64,000 bases of DNA from Gammaproteobacteria bacterium (GTDB taxonomy: Bacteria; Pseudomonadota; Gammaproteobacteria; Pseudomonadales; IMCC2047): assembly GCA_021773395.1 (NCBI GenBank), contig JAJFKB010000002.1, positions 1 through 64,000 of the forward strand, in the 5' to 3' direction. Shown piece by piece: positions 9,352 through 17,951 of this stretch (positions are counted from its first letter, which is position 1; every line of letters begins with the position of its first letter). The notes under the pieces were generated by a model. That model did not search any database, was not told the origin of the DNA, and worked only from the letters and a program-made list of their open reading frames with translations. A program made the translations under genes and the position numbers.

Positions 9352-11267
9352 GCTGCCGATCCGATGACATTATTCGACCGCAATACATTACGGTGAAAAG
9401 ATTCAAACATTAGCAATGACCAAATTGCAGCGGAATGTTCCTTTCTGCCAGTCTGATGATCATCCACCATCTTTCTAATTTGAACGTGATCAAAAATACC
9501 GATGTCCGCAAAGTCATCACTTAGCAATGATTGCCGCACTCTTTCCTTTAGTGGCCCCCGGAACCAACTCGAGAGGGGAACCGCAAAACCCATTTTATCT
9601 CGGTAAAGTATTTCATTGGGAAGAATTGGCTCTAGCGCTTTTTTAAATATGTACTTACCCTCCCTCCCCTTAAGTTTTAATTCCGGCGCAATACCGGATA
9701 CCCATTCTACAAACTCATGGTCAAGAATGGGCACTCTCACCTCTAACGCGTGCGCCATACTGGCACGATCCACTTTGGTTAATATATCACCAGGTAAGTA
9801 GGTTTTCATATCTAAATATTGCACCAGCGATAGCGCATCTTCGACCGGCGCATTAGCTAAATGATGATTGAAAACTTCAATAGAATTATAGCCTTGCAGG
9901 CTATTTTTAAATTGTTCACTATACATTGACGAACGAACGTAATCCGGCACGACGGATACACTGTGCAGGTAGCCTTCAACCGTATTACGAGCCAACGCTT
10001 GAAAGGTAGACTTCGCTCTAAATACTTTTGGCGCCCAATCCATTTTGGGATACGCCTTACCCAAAAAACCAAACAAAGGTCTGCGTAGCGGCCCTGGAAT
10101 TCTATTGCGGACTTGCTCTTCGTAAAAAGCCCATCGGTGCCGACGATAACCAGCGAATTGTTCGTCTCCACCATCCCCAGATAGCGCAACAGTGACTCTT
10201 TGCTTGGCCAGCTCACACACCCGATAAGTAGGAATCGCCGAGCTATCGGCATAGGGTTCATCATATAAGCTAACCAGTTTATCTATAAGATCAAAATCAT
10301 TTTGGTTTACCTGTTCTACATGATGATTCGTCCTATATAAATTTGCAACAGTTTGCGCAAATTCCGATTCATTGTAAGCAGGATCACCAAAGGAAATTGA
10401 ACAGGTGTTAATTGGGTCGCTATTGGCTCTGGCCATCAGCGCCACTATTGAGCTAGAATCTACTCCACCGGACAGGAAAGCTCCAAGAGGGACTTCCGAG
10501 ACTAAACGAATTTTGACCGCCTCATCCAGCTTGCTCATCAGTTCCTGGCAGATATCCTGCTCCGATCCTCTGACCTTAGGTTCAAAAGGCACGTCCCAAT
10601 AACGCTTGGGCTCACTAAGTGGCTTTTCTCGTTGAACTATCATCGTGTGCCCAGGTGCGAGCTTATGTACTCCCCGAAAAATGGTTTTTGGATCGGGTAT
10701 ATATCCAAAGCTAAAATAGTCCTCAATTGCCTTTGGATCCGTTTCACGGCAAACGTCAGGATGAACGAGAATTGCTTTAAGTTCGGAAGAAAATAGTAGG
10801 AGGCCAGTTTTCGTCAGCGTGTAATAAAGCGGCTTTATCCCCATTCTATCGCGAGCCAAAAATAAAACCCGCTCCTTTTTGTCCCATATTGCAAAGGCGA
10901 ACATTCCTCTTAAGCGCTTGACGCAAGCTTCACCCCAGGCTTGCCAGGCATGCAAAATCACTTCCGTGTCTGAATGGGTGTTGAAGGTATAGCCCAGTTT
11001 TTCAAGTTCGCTGCGAATATCCCGGAAATTATAGATTTCACCATTAAATACAACACATACCGTTTGCTCTTGGTTAAGCATCGGCTGCTGACCGGTTGAA
11101 ATATCGATAATTGATAAACGACGGTGCGCTAGGCCAACTCCCGGCTCGATATGCATTCCACCTTCGTCTGGACCACGGTGGAACTGCACCTGGTTCATGT
11201 GCGCCAGCAGCGTTTCGTTGATCTCTCTTTGTTCTTTTGTGTCAAAAATACCGGCTATGCCGCACAT
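9348..11267 (-). CDS. Exosortase A-associated amidotransferase (AsnB-type, glutamine-hydrolysing)
   Basis: 639 residues. It begins MCGIAGIF, so Cys2 is available as the glutaminase nucleophile; NGEIYN (residues 75-80) and the PP-loop SGGVDSSS (266-273) complete an asparagine synthetase layout. Length and context match the XrtA-locus amidotransferase family, which probably amidates a uronic acid or peptide-like substituent of the polymer instead of making free asparagine. It lies upstream of two coupled GT4 genes. Unlike the protein at 3734-5374 it keeps both active sites. The 294 bases upstream hold a repeat array. Confidence 0.9.
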   Translation of the reverse strand: MCGIAGIFDTKEQREINETLLAHMNQVQFHRGPDEGGMHIEPGVGLAHRRLSIIDISTGQQPMLNQEQTVCVVFNGEIYNFRDIRSELEKLGYTFNTHSDTEVILHAWQAWGEACVKRLRGMFAFAIWDKKERVLFLARDRMGIKPLYYTLTKTGLLLFSSELKAILVHPDVCRETDPKAIEDYFSFGYIPDPKTIFRGVHKLAPGHTMIVQREKPLSEPKRYWDVPFEPKVRGSEQDICQELMSKLDEAVKIRLVSEVPLGAFLSGGVDSSSIVALMARANSDPINTCSISFGDPAYNESEFAQTVANLYRTNHHVEQVNQNDFDLIDKLVSLYDEPYADSSAIPTYRVCELAKQRVTVALSGDGGDEQFAGYRRHRWAFYEEQVRNRIPGPLRRPLFGFLGKAYPKMDWAPKVFRAKSTFQALARNTVEGYLHSVSVVPDYVRSSMYSEQFKNSLQGYNSIEVFNHHLANAPVEDALSLVQYLDMKTYLPGDILTKVDRASMAHALEVRVPILDHEFVEWVSGIAPELKLKGREGKYIFKKALEPILPNEILYRDKMGFAVPLSSWFRGPLKERVRQSLLSDDFADIGIFDHVQIRKMVDDHQTGRKEHSAAIWSLLMFESFHRNVLRSNNVIGSAA

Positions 11268-11285
11268 AAACTTCGTTCCTTTATT

Positions 11286-11517
11286 CCCTCACCCTAGCCC
11301 TTGAAATGCCCTTGAGGTACTCCCAGGGGGAGAGGGAATTATACTAGACCATCTTCATAGCAATTACTGCTCTCTCCCAGAGGCAGAGGGGGATAATTGG
11401 CCTGTTGTAGCACCGTGTGTCCCCTCACCCTAACCCTCTCCCAGAGGGAGAGGGAATATTTGGCTGGTTGTAGCACCGTGTGTCCCCTCTCCCTCTGGGA
11501 GAGGGTTAGGGTGAGGG
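11286..11517 (-). repeat. Palindromic repeat array A (CTCTCCC family)
   Basis: Fills most of the gap between the amidotransferase and the third glycosyltransferase. Positions 11422-11454 and 11485-11517 are perfect 33-bp inverted copies of each other, and each copy is itself a hairpin (CCCTCTCCC, 3-nt loop, GGGAGAGGG). Degenerate copies lie at 11286-11334 and about 11371-11391. A spacer block (GTTGTAGCACCGTGTGTC) occurs twice, at 11404 and 11468. Same family as the arrays at 12140, 17431 and 20561. Confidence 0.85.
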
Positions 11518-11561
11518 CATAAATTCTCTAATACTAAACTACTTAATAAAGATAGTCGTTC

Positions 11562-12899
11562 TCAGCTGTTTTGGTAGACTTTTTGGTACTCTTTTACCAT
11601 CTGATCCAGGCTAAAATTCTCAACAGCCCGCTGCCGTGATGCCTTCGATTGAGTTGTAATCAGTTCAGGTTGCTCAAAATATCTAAAAAGTGCCTTCGCT
11701 ATGGCTGTAGAATCCTCTTTGGGCACCAAAGCGCCTGTGACACCCTCCTCTACCAACTGTGAATTACCTCCAACGTCTGTCGCTACAACCGGCAGGCCAC
11801 TGGCCATGGCCTCTAAAATCGTATTGGAAATCCCTTCAGCTTTTGAGGGCAGGACAAAGAGGTCCATTTCTCGCATTAATTCAGGAATATTTTCTTGCGA
11901 GCCGGCAAGCCATATCATTTCTGCGACGCCCGCCTGGTTTATCATCTGTTCGATTTCGACACGTAAGGAACCATCGCCCACGAGAATCAGCCGAATCCTG
12001 TCTTTCAAAGATGGCGCATATGCAATCAGATCGATGAAAGCTCTGACAAGATTGACCTGATCTTTGACGGGCTCCAGACGGCCTACTGTGCCGATGATAG
12101 TATGGGAATCATCAGCCCAATTTTCTGCTGAGGGCTTTTCCCTCACCCTAGCCCTCTCCCAAAGGGAGAGGGGATTGTTTTGTGCATTCTCCAACAGGGA
12201 GTGGGGATTGTTTTGCGCATTCTCTAACGGGGAGTGGGGATTGTTTTGCGCATTCTCCCTTTCTGGTGGAACCTCCAATAACTCTCCCTTCTCCCCCCCG
12301 GGGAGCATCCGAGGGCATAATAAAAAGTTAGGATGAGGGGCCCTTGGGAAAAACCTGTCAGTATCCACGCCATTGCATATTTTGCTGATTTTTGCAGGTT
12401 TCACGCCTATCTTTTTGATTAGATAATTTTCAAGGTCGTTGGATAACGGAATATAGCGATGAATCAGCGGGTTAATCAATCGATAGAGCTTTTGATAGCG
12501 AAGATTCTCCCCTCCCATATCCTGAATATCCCATCCATGCAAACCATGAATCCGGTATTGAATGCGAGCCAGCCAGGCGGGCACATGAGCCTCTAGGGTT
12601 GCGAGATTTCGCGTGTGAACCACATCAGGTTTCAGACGGCGGAATATTTTAAAGAGTCGCCAATAAAGTCCCGGATCATTTCCGGGCTTTTTATGGAGCG
12701 CTATAAGCTCAACATCAGGTTCAATGCGCTGGCTGAAATCCGTATAGTCCGTCAAGCAAATAATGGCATGCCGAAATTCGCCCTTCGGTAGGCGGTTAAT
12801 TATATTAACCAACCCATTCTCCAAGCCACCGACGTCGAGCCGGTAGATAACATGCGCTATCAGTGCTGGGCGTTTATTCTTCTGTTTCGTCAAGGGCAT
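11562..12899 (-). CDS. XrtA-associated glycosyltransferase (GT4, stp2-like) with an in-frame repeat insertion
   Basis: 445 residues, about 65-70 longer than usual for this family. The N-terminal domain (HVIYRLDVGGLENGLVNIIN) and donor domain (IIGTVGRLEPVKDQ, VLPSKAEGISNTILEAMASG) match the sugar transferase that accompanies exosortase A. Between them, after NGVDTDRFFP, lies an extra segment with three 11-residue repeats of the type ENAQNNPHSPL followed by LSLWERARVRE; this is the translation of a CTCTCCC repeat element at 12140-12340 (201 bases, exactly 67 codons). The site is the interdomain linker of a GT-B enzyme, so activity may survive. First gene of its operon; divergent from the gene at 13072. 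Confidence 0.88.
   Translation of the reverse strand: MPLTKQKNKRPALIAHVIYRLDVGGLENGLVNIINRLPKGEFRHAIICLTDYTDFSQRIEPDVELIALHKKPGNDPGLYWRLFKIFRRLKPDVVHTRNLATLEAHVPAWLARIQYRIHGLHGWDIQDMGGENLRYQKLYRLINPLIHRYIPLSNDLENYLIKKIGVKPAKISKICNGVDTDRFFPRAPHPNFLLCPRMLPGGEKGELLEVPPERENAQNNPHSPLENAQNNPHSLLENAQNNPLSLWERARVREKPSAENWADDSHTIIGTVGRLEPVKDQVNLVRAFIDLIAYAPSLKDRIRLILVGDGSLRVEIEQMINQAGVAEMIWLAGSQENIPELMREMDLFVLPSKAEGISNTILEAMASGLPVVATDVGGNSQLVEEGVTGALVPKEDSTAIAKALFRYFEQPELITTQSKASRQRAVENFSLDQMVKEYQKVYQNS
12140..12340 (+). repeat. Palindromic repeat element B inside a coding sequence
   Basis: Head at 12140 (CCCTCACCCTAGCCCTCTCC and its hairpin partner), then about three 33-bp units carrying GGGAG and ATTGTTTTG, then a degenerate inverted tail ending near 12340 (GTTAGGATGAGGGG). 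The unit length of 33 and total of about 201 bases keep the reading frame of the host glycosyltransferase. Boundaries are judged by similarity to the other arrays; no clear target-site duplication is visible. Confidence 0.8.
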
Positions 12900-13071
12900 C
12901 TGATCGTTACGGTAAAAAACTATCTCCTAGTGTAGTTGATATTTTTAAGTAATTGGAAATATTAATGCTGACTTTGAACGATCGCATTGGGTCATTTTCC
13001 AATAGGATACGATTTGATCCTCACACTATCTCATGGCACCATAAACCTGACCACAACAGGAAGGAGTATGC

Positions 13072-14490
13072 ATGGAAGGCTATCCAAAAATTCATCACCA
13101 CGGTGCCGTTAAAGGTGTTACAGGTTCCTGCCACGAATTACAGGTTGACCACGATTATGGCATCCTGGTCGATTGCGGGCTGTTTCAGGGTGCAGAAAAG
13201 TCTCAGGCTGGCGCGGGATCTCAGCGGTTGCAGATCGAGTTTGAGATCAAACATATCCGCGCCTTGATCGTCACCCATGTACATATAGACCATGTAGGCA
13301 GAATCCCATATTTGCTTGCAGCCGGATTTAAAGGCCCTATTTACTGCTCTGAACCTTCTGCGATATTGCTACCGTTAGTACTTGAAGATGCTGTTAAAAT
13401 AGGCTTCACAGAAAGTAAAAAGCTCGGCCAATCTTTAATTAAGCAGCTCAAAAAACAGATTATTCCCGTGCCCTATCGTCAGTGGATAAAACTGAAGCCC
13501 TCAAAAGCGGCTGCAGTTTCTCTTCGCTTACAGCGCGCGGGCCATATTCTTGGATCTGCCTACGTAGAGCTGGAAATCGCATATCCGGAAAGCTCCACCA
13601 GGCTGGTTTTTTCCGGCGACCTGGGAGCACCGCACACACCAATCCTTCCGGCACCCCTGCCACCTTCACGGGCCGACATTCTCGTTTTGGAAAGCACCTA
13701 TGGCGACAGCCTGCACAAGGGTCGCAAAGAGCGGAAAGCTCAACTCAAATCTGTGATAGTTGACGCTTTAAAGAATAAGGGGGTTATCCTGGTACCTGCT
13801 TTCAGCATAGGACGTACGCAGGAATTACTCTATGAATTGGAAGATATTATTTATCAAAGCCAATCCAATCGACTAACCGCAGATTTAAAGTGGAATGAGC
13901 TGCAAATAATTGTCGATTCACCACTGGCGAGTCGATTTACTCAAGTCTACAGAAAACTCAAACCTTTTTGGGACAAGGAAGCTAAGCAGAGACTCAGAAG
14001 CGCACGCCATCCCCTCTCATTTGACCAGTTAACCACCATCGACAGTCATCAGCATCATTTGAAAATAGTGGAATATCTCGGTAGCCACCCCCAACCCTGC
14101 ATCGTCATTGCTGCAAGCGGCATGTGCACCGGCGGACGAATAGTCAACTATCTGAAGGCTCTCATTGGGGATAAGCGAAACGACATCCTCTTTGTTGGAT
14201 ATCAAGCGCAAGGTACTCCTGGAAGAGCCATACAAACATACGGCCCTGACCATGGTTATGTTGATCTAGACGATCATCGCTATCCGATCAACGCGGGCAT
14301 ACATCGTCTTTCCGGTTATTCCGCCCATGCCGATCAAAAAAACCTGATGCGATTTGTAGGTGGTATGCGTCGACTGCCACGGCAGGTTCGTATAGTACAT
14401 GGAGACCCAGAGGCCAAAACCTGTCTGCAAGAGAAGCTACTTGAAATAGCGGCACAAAAGGAGCTGCCAATGGAGGTGCTGATTCCCTAA
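13072..14490 (+). CDS. MBL-fold beta-CASP RNase-like protein
   Basis: 472 residues. The metallo-beta-lactamase motif HVHIDH is at residues 69-74. Further metal and beta-CASP motifs follow: FSGDLG, ESTYGD, PAFSIGRTQELL, AASGMCTGGR and SGYSAHADQ. This is the CPSF73/YSH1-like exonuclease family. A strong ribosome site (AAGGAG) precedes the ATG. It is the only + strand gene inside the exopolysaccharide cluster and splits the glycosyltransferase operon from xrtA. A role in RNA turnover is known for the fold; a link to polysaccharide control is speculation. Confidence 0.88.
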   Translation: MEGYPKIHHHGAVKGVTGSCHELQVDHDYGILVDCGLFQGAEKSQAGAGSQRLQIEFEIKHIRALIVTHVHIDHVGRIPYLLAAGFKGPIYCSEPSAILLPLVLEDAVKIGFTESKKLGQSLIKQLKKQIIPVPYRQWIKLKPSKAAAVSLRLQRAGHILGSAYVELEIAYPESSTRLVFSGDLGAPHTPILPAPLPPSRADILVLESTYGDSLHKGRKERKAQLKSVIVDALKNKGVILVPAFSIGRTQELLYELEDIIYQSQSNRLTADLKWNELQIIVDSPLASRFTQVYRKLKPFWDKEAKQRLRSARHPLSFDQLTTIDSHQHHLKIVEYLGSHPQPCIVIAASGMCTGGRIVNYLKALIGDKRNDILFVGYQAQGTPGRAIQTYGPDHGYVDLDDHRYPINAGIHRLSGYSAHADQKNLMRFVGGMRRLPRQVRIVHGDPEAKTCLQEKLLEIAAQKELPMEVLIP

Positions 14491-14533
14491 GTATCGACGT
14501 TTCTAAATCACAGCTACTAGACCACAGTCCCTG

Positions 14534-14603
14534 AACAACTGTTCCAAAATAGCTGTCCTCAAACAACTGCTCTTAAACAGCTGTATTTAAACAACTATAG
14601 CTT
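14534..14603. repeat. Five 14-bp degenerate tandem repeats
   Basis: Five consecutive 14-base units of the form AACAACTGnnCnnA start at 14534, 14548, 14562, 14576 and 14590. The last overlaps the xrtA stop codon region (14595). They fill the gap between the convergent beta-CASP and xrtA genes. Several units contain CAGCTG-like half palindromes. Confidence 0.7.
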
Positions 14604-16160
14604 CGACTCCAGCTCGGGTAACACATCTTCCAGAAAACCCTGCAGGCGACCCCTGGATTCTTCTACATCGTTATCCATGAAAGGGGTATAGAGCACTACT
14701 CCTGTTCCACGACGGCTTGCTCCTTTTAGCTGCGACCAGGCCTCTATGGCTTTGCCATAGTAATCATTTGCGGTATGTACACTGTTTATTAGGTTCCAGC
14801 GCCACACCAGCAACTGCTCCCGATTTGATTTTATTTGTGTTTCGATAACCTGAAAATGCTGACCGCTTAAACCGACATCAATCTTTTCAGAAGGCTTGGA
14901 CTGACGCCATGCTCTATTGCTGTCTACAAGCAAGGTATTTCGCGAGTTAATCAGCTCTGACCCTTGCCTCTGGTTCTCATAATAGGCTAACACCAGGCCT
15001 ACTCGAACATCCTGATTTTGATAGGATTGATGCAACAATTGAGAAGGCTCGACGTAGGTCGGTTGCCAAGCATTTTCTTCTGTACTCACCTGAACCCATT
15101 GTTTAGCAACAGGGGCTGATAATACATACCCCGGACTTGCTTTTAGTTGATCAATATAAAGGGACCATACCGGCCATATCAGGATAATAAAAAGCGTACC
15201 TGCCAAGGTGACTATGCCTGCCAAGGTGATTATGCGCCGATGGCTATTCGAATTTGACGATCGTTGCGCATCAATATTCTCAATCGATTCAGACGGTTTA
15301 TCTCTCCAAAATCCCCCCAGCCAGAACAGAATGAACATGACGATGCCAAACCAAACCCAGCCATAAATTAGATGATCTACACCTGTCGCCAACTTCATGC
15401 TGCTTAAATGTCCGATCATGACAATCATGTAGGCGCGCAGGCCGTTCGCTATGATTGGCGCAATGATAGCTAACAGGATAAACACCAACCGTCGCCAATA
15501 GCTATGGTAGGTTAAATAGGCATACAAACAGCCCAAGGTCAGCGATGCAATGATATAGCGTACGCCGCTGCAGGCCTCAACCACTGACCAGGAGCCGCTT
15601 GGCAGTGTAAAAAACAATCCTTCCCGAAACACGGGAATTCCTGTTAGCTCTATCGCTGACACCGTAAAATCTGCGGTGAATTCCATCATCGATGGTACTA
15701 AAAACTCACCGGCCGGTACCGCGAAGAGCATAAATGCGAGCGGGAATGCCATTGCCCAGGCTTTTTGAAATCCAAGAACGGCCCAGACAATCAACGGTAT
15801 CATTGCAACAACCGCCAACTGCTCTATTACCAGTACATCTGCCAGATGCGCCAGCAACCAGGTGAATCCACAACCCAATAGTAGCGGTAAGGCGCGATAA
15901 TCCGGTTGATTAGCGATCTTGCTTAATGCTTCTCGTCGAGTCCAGATCAAATAAAGACTAATGGGGAAAATCAGAAATCCATGCGCAAAGGTTTCAGACC
16001 GCCACCATGTTTGGACCATGCTCCAATAGGATTCATAGTAAACTGCGATTTGAAGTGTCAAAACAGCAATTAACACCAAAACGAGACTGGAACGAGCTTC
16101 GGCAGATTCGTTACTCAAATTTTTCTTACCCTCAACCACAAAATCACTTCCACTGTTCAC
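14595..16160 (-). CDS. xrtA: Exosortase A with C-terminal EpsI-type domain
   Basis: 521 residues. Multi-span membrane N-terminal domain followed by a periplasmic EpsI-like domain from about residue 310. The catalytic triad of exosortases is present: Cys197 in VVEACSGVRYI, Arg242 in NGLRAYMIV and His263 in GVDHLIYGWVWFG. Exosortases act as transpeptidase-like sorting enzymes on proteins with a C-terminal PEP-CTERM tail; two such substrates are encoded here (32906, 61792). The start overlaps the upstream glycosyltransferase by 4 bases, so the two are coupled. The fusion to EpsI is usual for XrtA. Confidence 0.96.
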   Translation of the reverse strand: MNSGSDFVVEGKKNLSNESAEARSSLVLVLIAVLTLQIAVYYESYWSMVQTWWRSETFAHGFLIFPISLYLIWTRREALSKIANQPDYRALPLLLGCGFTWLLAHLADVLVIEQLAVVAMIPLIVWAVLGFQKAWAMAFPLAFMLFAVPAGEFLVPSMMEFTADFTVSAIELTGIPVFREGLFFTLPSGSWSVVEACSGVRYIIASLTLGCLYAYLTYHSYWRRLVFILLAIIAPIIANGLRAYMIVMIGHLSSMKLATGVDHLIYGWVWFGIVMFILFWLGGFWRDKPSESIENIDAQRSSNSNSHRRIITLAGIVTLAGTLFIILIWPVWSLYIDQLKASPGYVLSAPVAKQWVQVSTEENAWQPTYVEPSQLLHQSYQNQDVRVGLVLAYYENQRQGSELINSRNTLLVDSNRAWRQSKPSEKIDVGLSGQHFQVIETQIKSNREQLLVWRWNLINSVHTANDYYGKAIEAWSQLKGASRRGTGVVLYTPFMDNDVEESRGRLQGFLEDVLPELESKL

Positions 16161-17428
16161 AATGCTATTTCTCCCACACCATTGCTGGCGCTGCTATCTC
16201 CTTGAACGGCATCACTGCCCAGGCTACTTTCTTTATCGCCCAGCATTGATTCCAGCTTAACCAGATTCTGGTCCCAATTAAACTCCGTCAATACTAACTG
16301 CCTGCCCTTAGCCCCAAGCTCCAGCGCGTCTCCTGAAACCAGTAAGTTTATGCAGGCCTGTGCAAAGGTACCTGAGTCATTACAGATCGGTAAATCCTTT
16401 AGCTGGGTAATTCCCTCCATCGCGGCGGCGGTTGCAACCACGGGTTTTGCCATCGCCATTGCTTCTAACACTTTGTTTTGTACGCCTCTGGCAATTCTCA
16501 TAGGAGCCACGGCCAATGCTGCATTCGCCAAATAGGGACGTATGTCCTTTACCGCTCCGGTGACATGTACGTTATCATAATTTGATAGTTTTTTGACCTT
16601 GTCCGATGGCCTGGCACCGACAATGTAGAATTCGGCCTCTGGCACATTTTTTAAAATAACCGGGAATACCTTCTCTGCAAACCATGTTACCGCATCGATA
16701 TTTGCCCAATAATCCATCGCCCCGGTAAAAACCATGACTTTGGAGGAGCCAGTGTAGTGATTTTCATAATCCGGTTCGGGATCAAAATAACTTGAATCTA
16801 CGCCGTTATTGATAAAACCAATATGGCTTTTTGATTCGGGAGCCAGCTCTTCAAAAACAGCGGCCTCATGGGATGAGACAAATAAACTTGCATCAAACTC
16901 TTTGGCGATGCTGCGATCATATTCCAGCAACTTCTCTGCTTCGCGCTGATATAGCCATTTCATCGGCCAGCGCCGGCGCAGGCTATATTCCCGCCATTTT
17001 TCCGAATCGACATCAACAAAGTCGATGACCCGGTGGAGCTTCTCAAAATCGCTACCCTTTACGTATTGAGCCATTGCCGAAGAATACACAAATACCCGGG
17101 AAATAGATTCCCTGGAGATTTTGTCCCGCACCCAGCTTTGCAGGCGGGAATTTCTGTAATAGGGCAGGCTCAGCGCCTCGTTACGAAAGAACGCGGTAAA
17201 GGCTCGGTATTTTTGTTTGTTATCTAAACCCAACAGCATAACTTCGGTGCAGTATTTGCGTAATTCAGATTCGTACTGCCAGTCATGCCTGTCATCGACG
17301 AAGGCTCCCAGGAATATACGATAATCTTTGGCCAGCGCTTTGAGCAGATTAAACGAACGGATCTTATCGCCCTTATTCGGCGGATAAGGAATACGGTGGG
17401 CAAGGAAAAGTAGTGCCGGTTTAGTCAT
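16157..17428 (-). CDS. XrtA-associated glycosyltransferase (stp1-like)
   Basis: 423 residues. FLAHRIPYPPNKGDKIRSFNLLKAL at the N-terminus, IDFVDVDSEKWREYS, and the donor-side FTGAMDYWANIDAVTWFAE and APMRIARGVQNKVLEAMAMAKP are characteristic of the sugar transferase family found next to exosortase A. It acts in repeat-unit assembly at the cytoplasmic face. Its stop overlaps the xrtA start (ATGA). The last ~20 residues are low-complexity (Ser/Gly/Asp). Confidence 0.92.
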   Translation of the reverse strand: MTKPALLFLAHRIPYPPNKGDKIRSFNLLKALAKDYRIFLGAFVDDRHDWQYESELRKYCTEVMLLGLDNKQKYRAFTAFFRNEALSLPYYRNSRLQSWVRDKISRESISRVFVYSSAMAQYVKGSDFEKLHRVIDFVDVDSEKWREYSLRRRWPMKWLYQREAEKLLEYDRSIAKEFDASLFVSSHEAAVFEELAPESKSHIGFINNGVDSSYFDPEPDYENHYTGSSKVMVFTGAMDYWANIDAVTWFAEKVFPVILKNVPEAEFYIVGARPSDKVKKLSNYDNVHVTGAVKDIRPYLANAALAVAPMRIARGVQNKVLEAMAMAKPVVATAAAMEGITQLKDLPICNDSGTFAQACINLLVSGDALELGAKGRQLVLTEFNWDQNLVKLESMLGDKESSLGSDAVQGDSSASNGVGEIAL

Positions 17429-17430
17429 TG

Positions 17431-17935
17431 TGCCCTCACCTCGGCCCTCAGGCTGACGCTGCCCCTCACCCTCACCCTAGCCCTCTCCCAGAGGGAGAGG
17501 GGATAGTTCGCGGGTTTCTCCCGGAGGGCGGGGGGGCAGTTCGTAGGTTTCTTCCGGAGGGAGGAGAGGATGTTGGCCGCAGACTTCTCTCCAAGCGAGA
17601 TGGGATCGGTTCCTTCTCTCCTCATGAAAGAAGGGCTGGATGTGAAAACAGAAGCATCATCTCTCAGGCTGGCCCTGGCCCTGTCCCTCACCCTAGCCCT
17701 CTCCCAGAGGGAGAGGGAACAGTTCACAGGTTTCTCCAGGAGGGAGAGGGAACAGTTCACAGGTTTCTCCCAGAGGGAGAGGGAACATTTCGCAGGTTTC
17801 TCCCAGAGGGAGGGGGGCGCAGTTCGCAGGTTTCTCCAGGAGGGAGGGGGAACAGTTCGCGGATCCTCCTCAAGCATGGTGGGATCGGCTCCTTCTCCCC
17901 TCTGGGGAGAAGGCTGGGATGAGGGGTGAGGGAAT
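17431..17935. repeat. Palindromic repeat array C (CTCTCCC family)
   Basis: About 500 bases between the stp1-like gene and the FemAB-like gene with no credible gene. A head copy lies near 17462-17502 and another near 17683-17721. After it come about five 33-bp units (GGGAGAGGGAACAGTTCACA and TTTCTCC), and the array closes with a degenerate inverted copy ending near 17932. Long ORFs on both strands here are translations of the repeat (peptides such as PSPLPEGEG and LALSQRERE). Confidence 0.85.
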
Positions 17936-17951
17936 AAAAAATGCTTCATCA

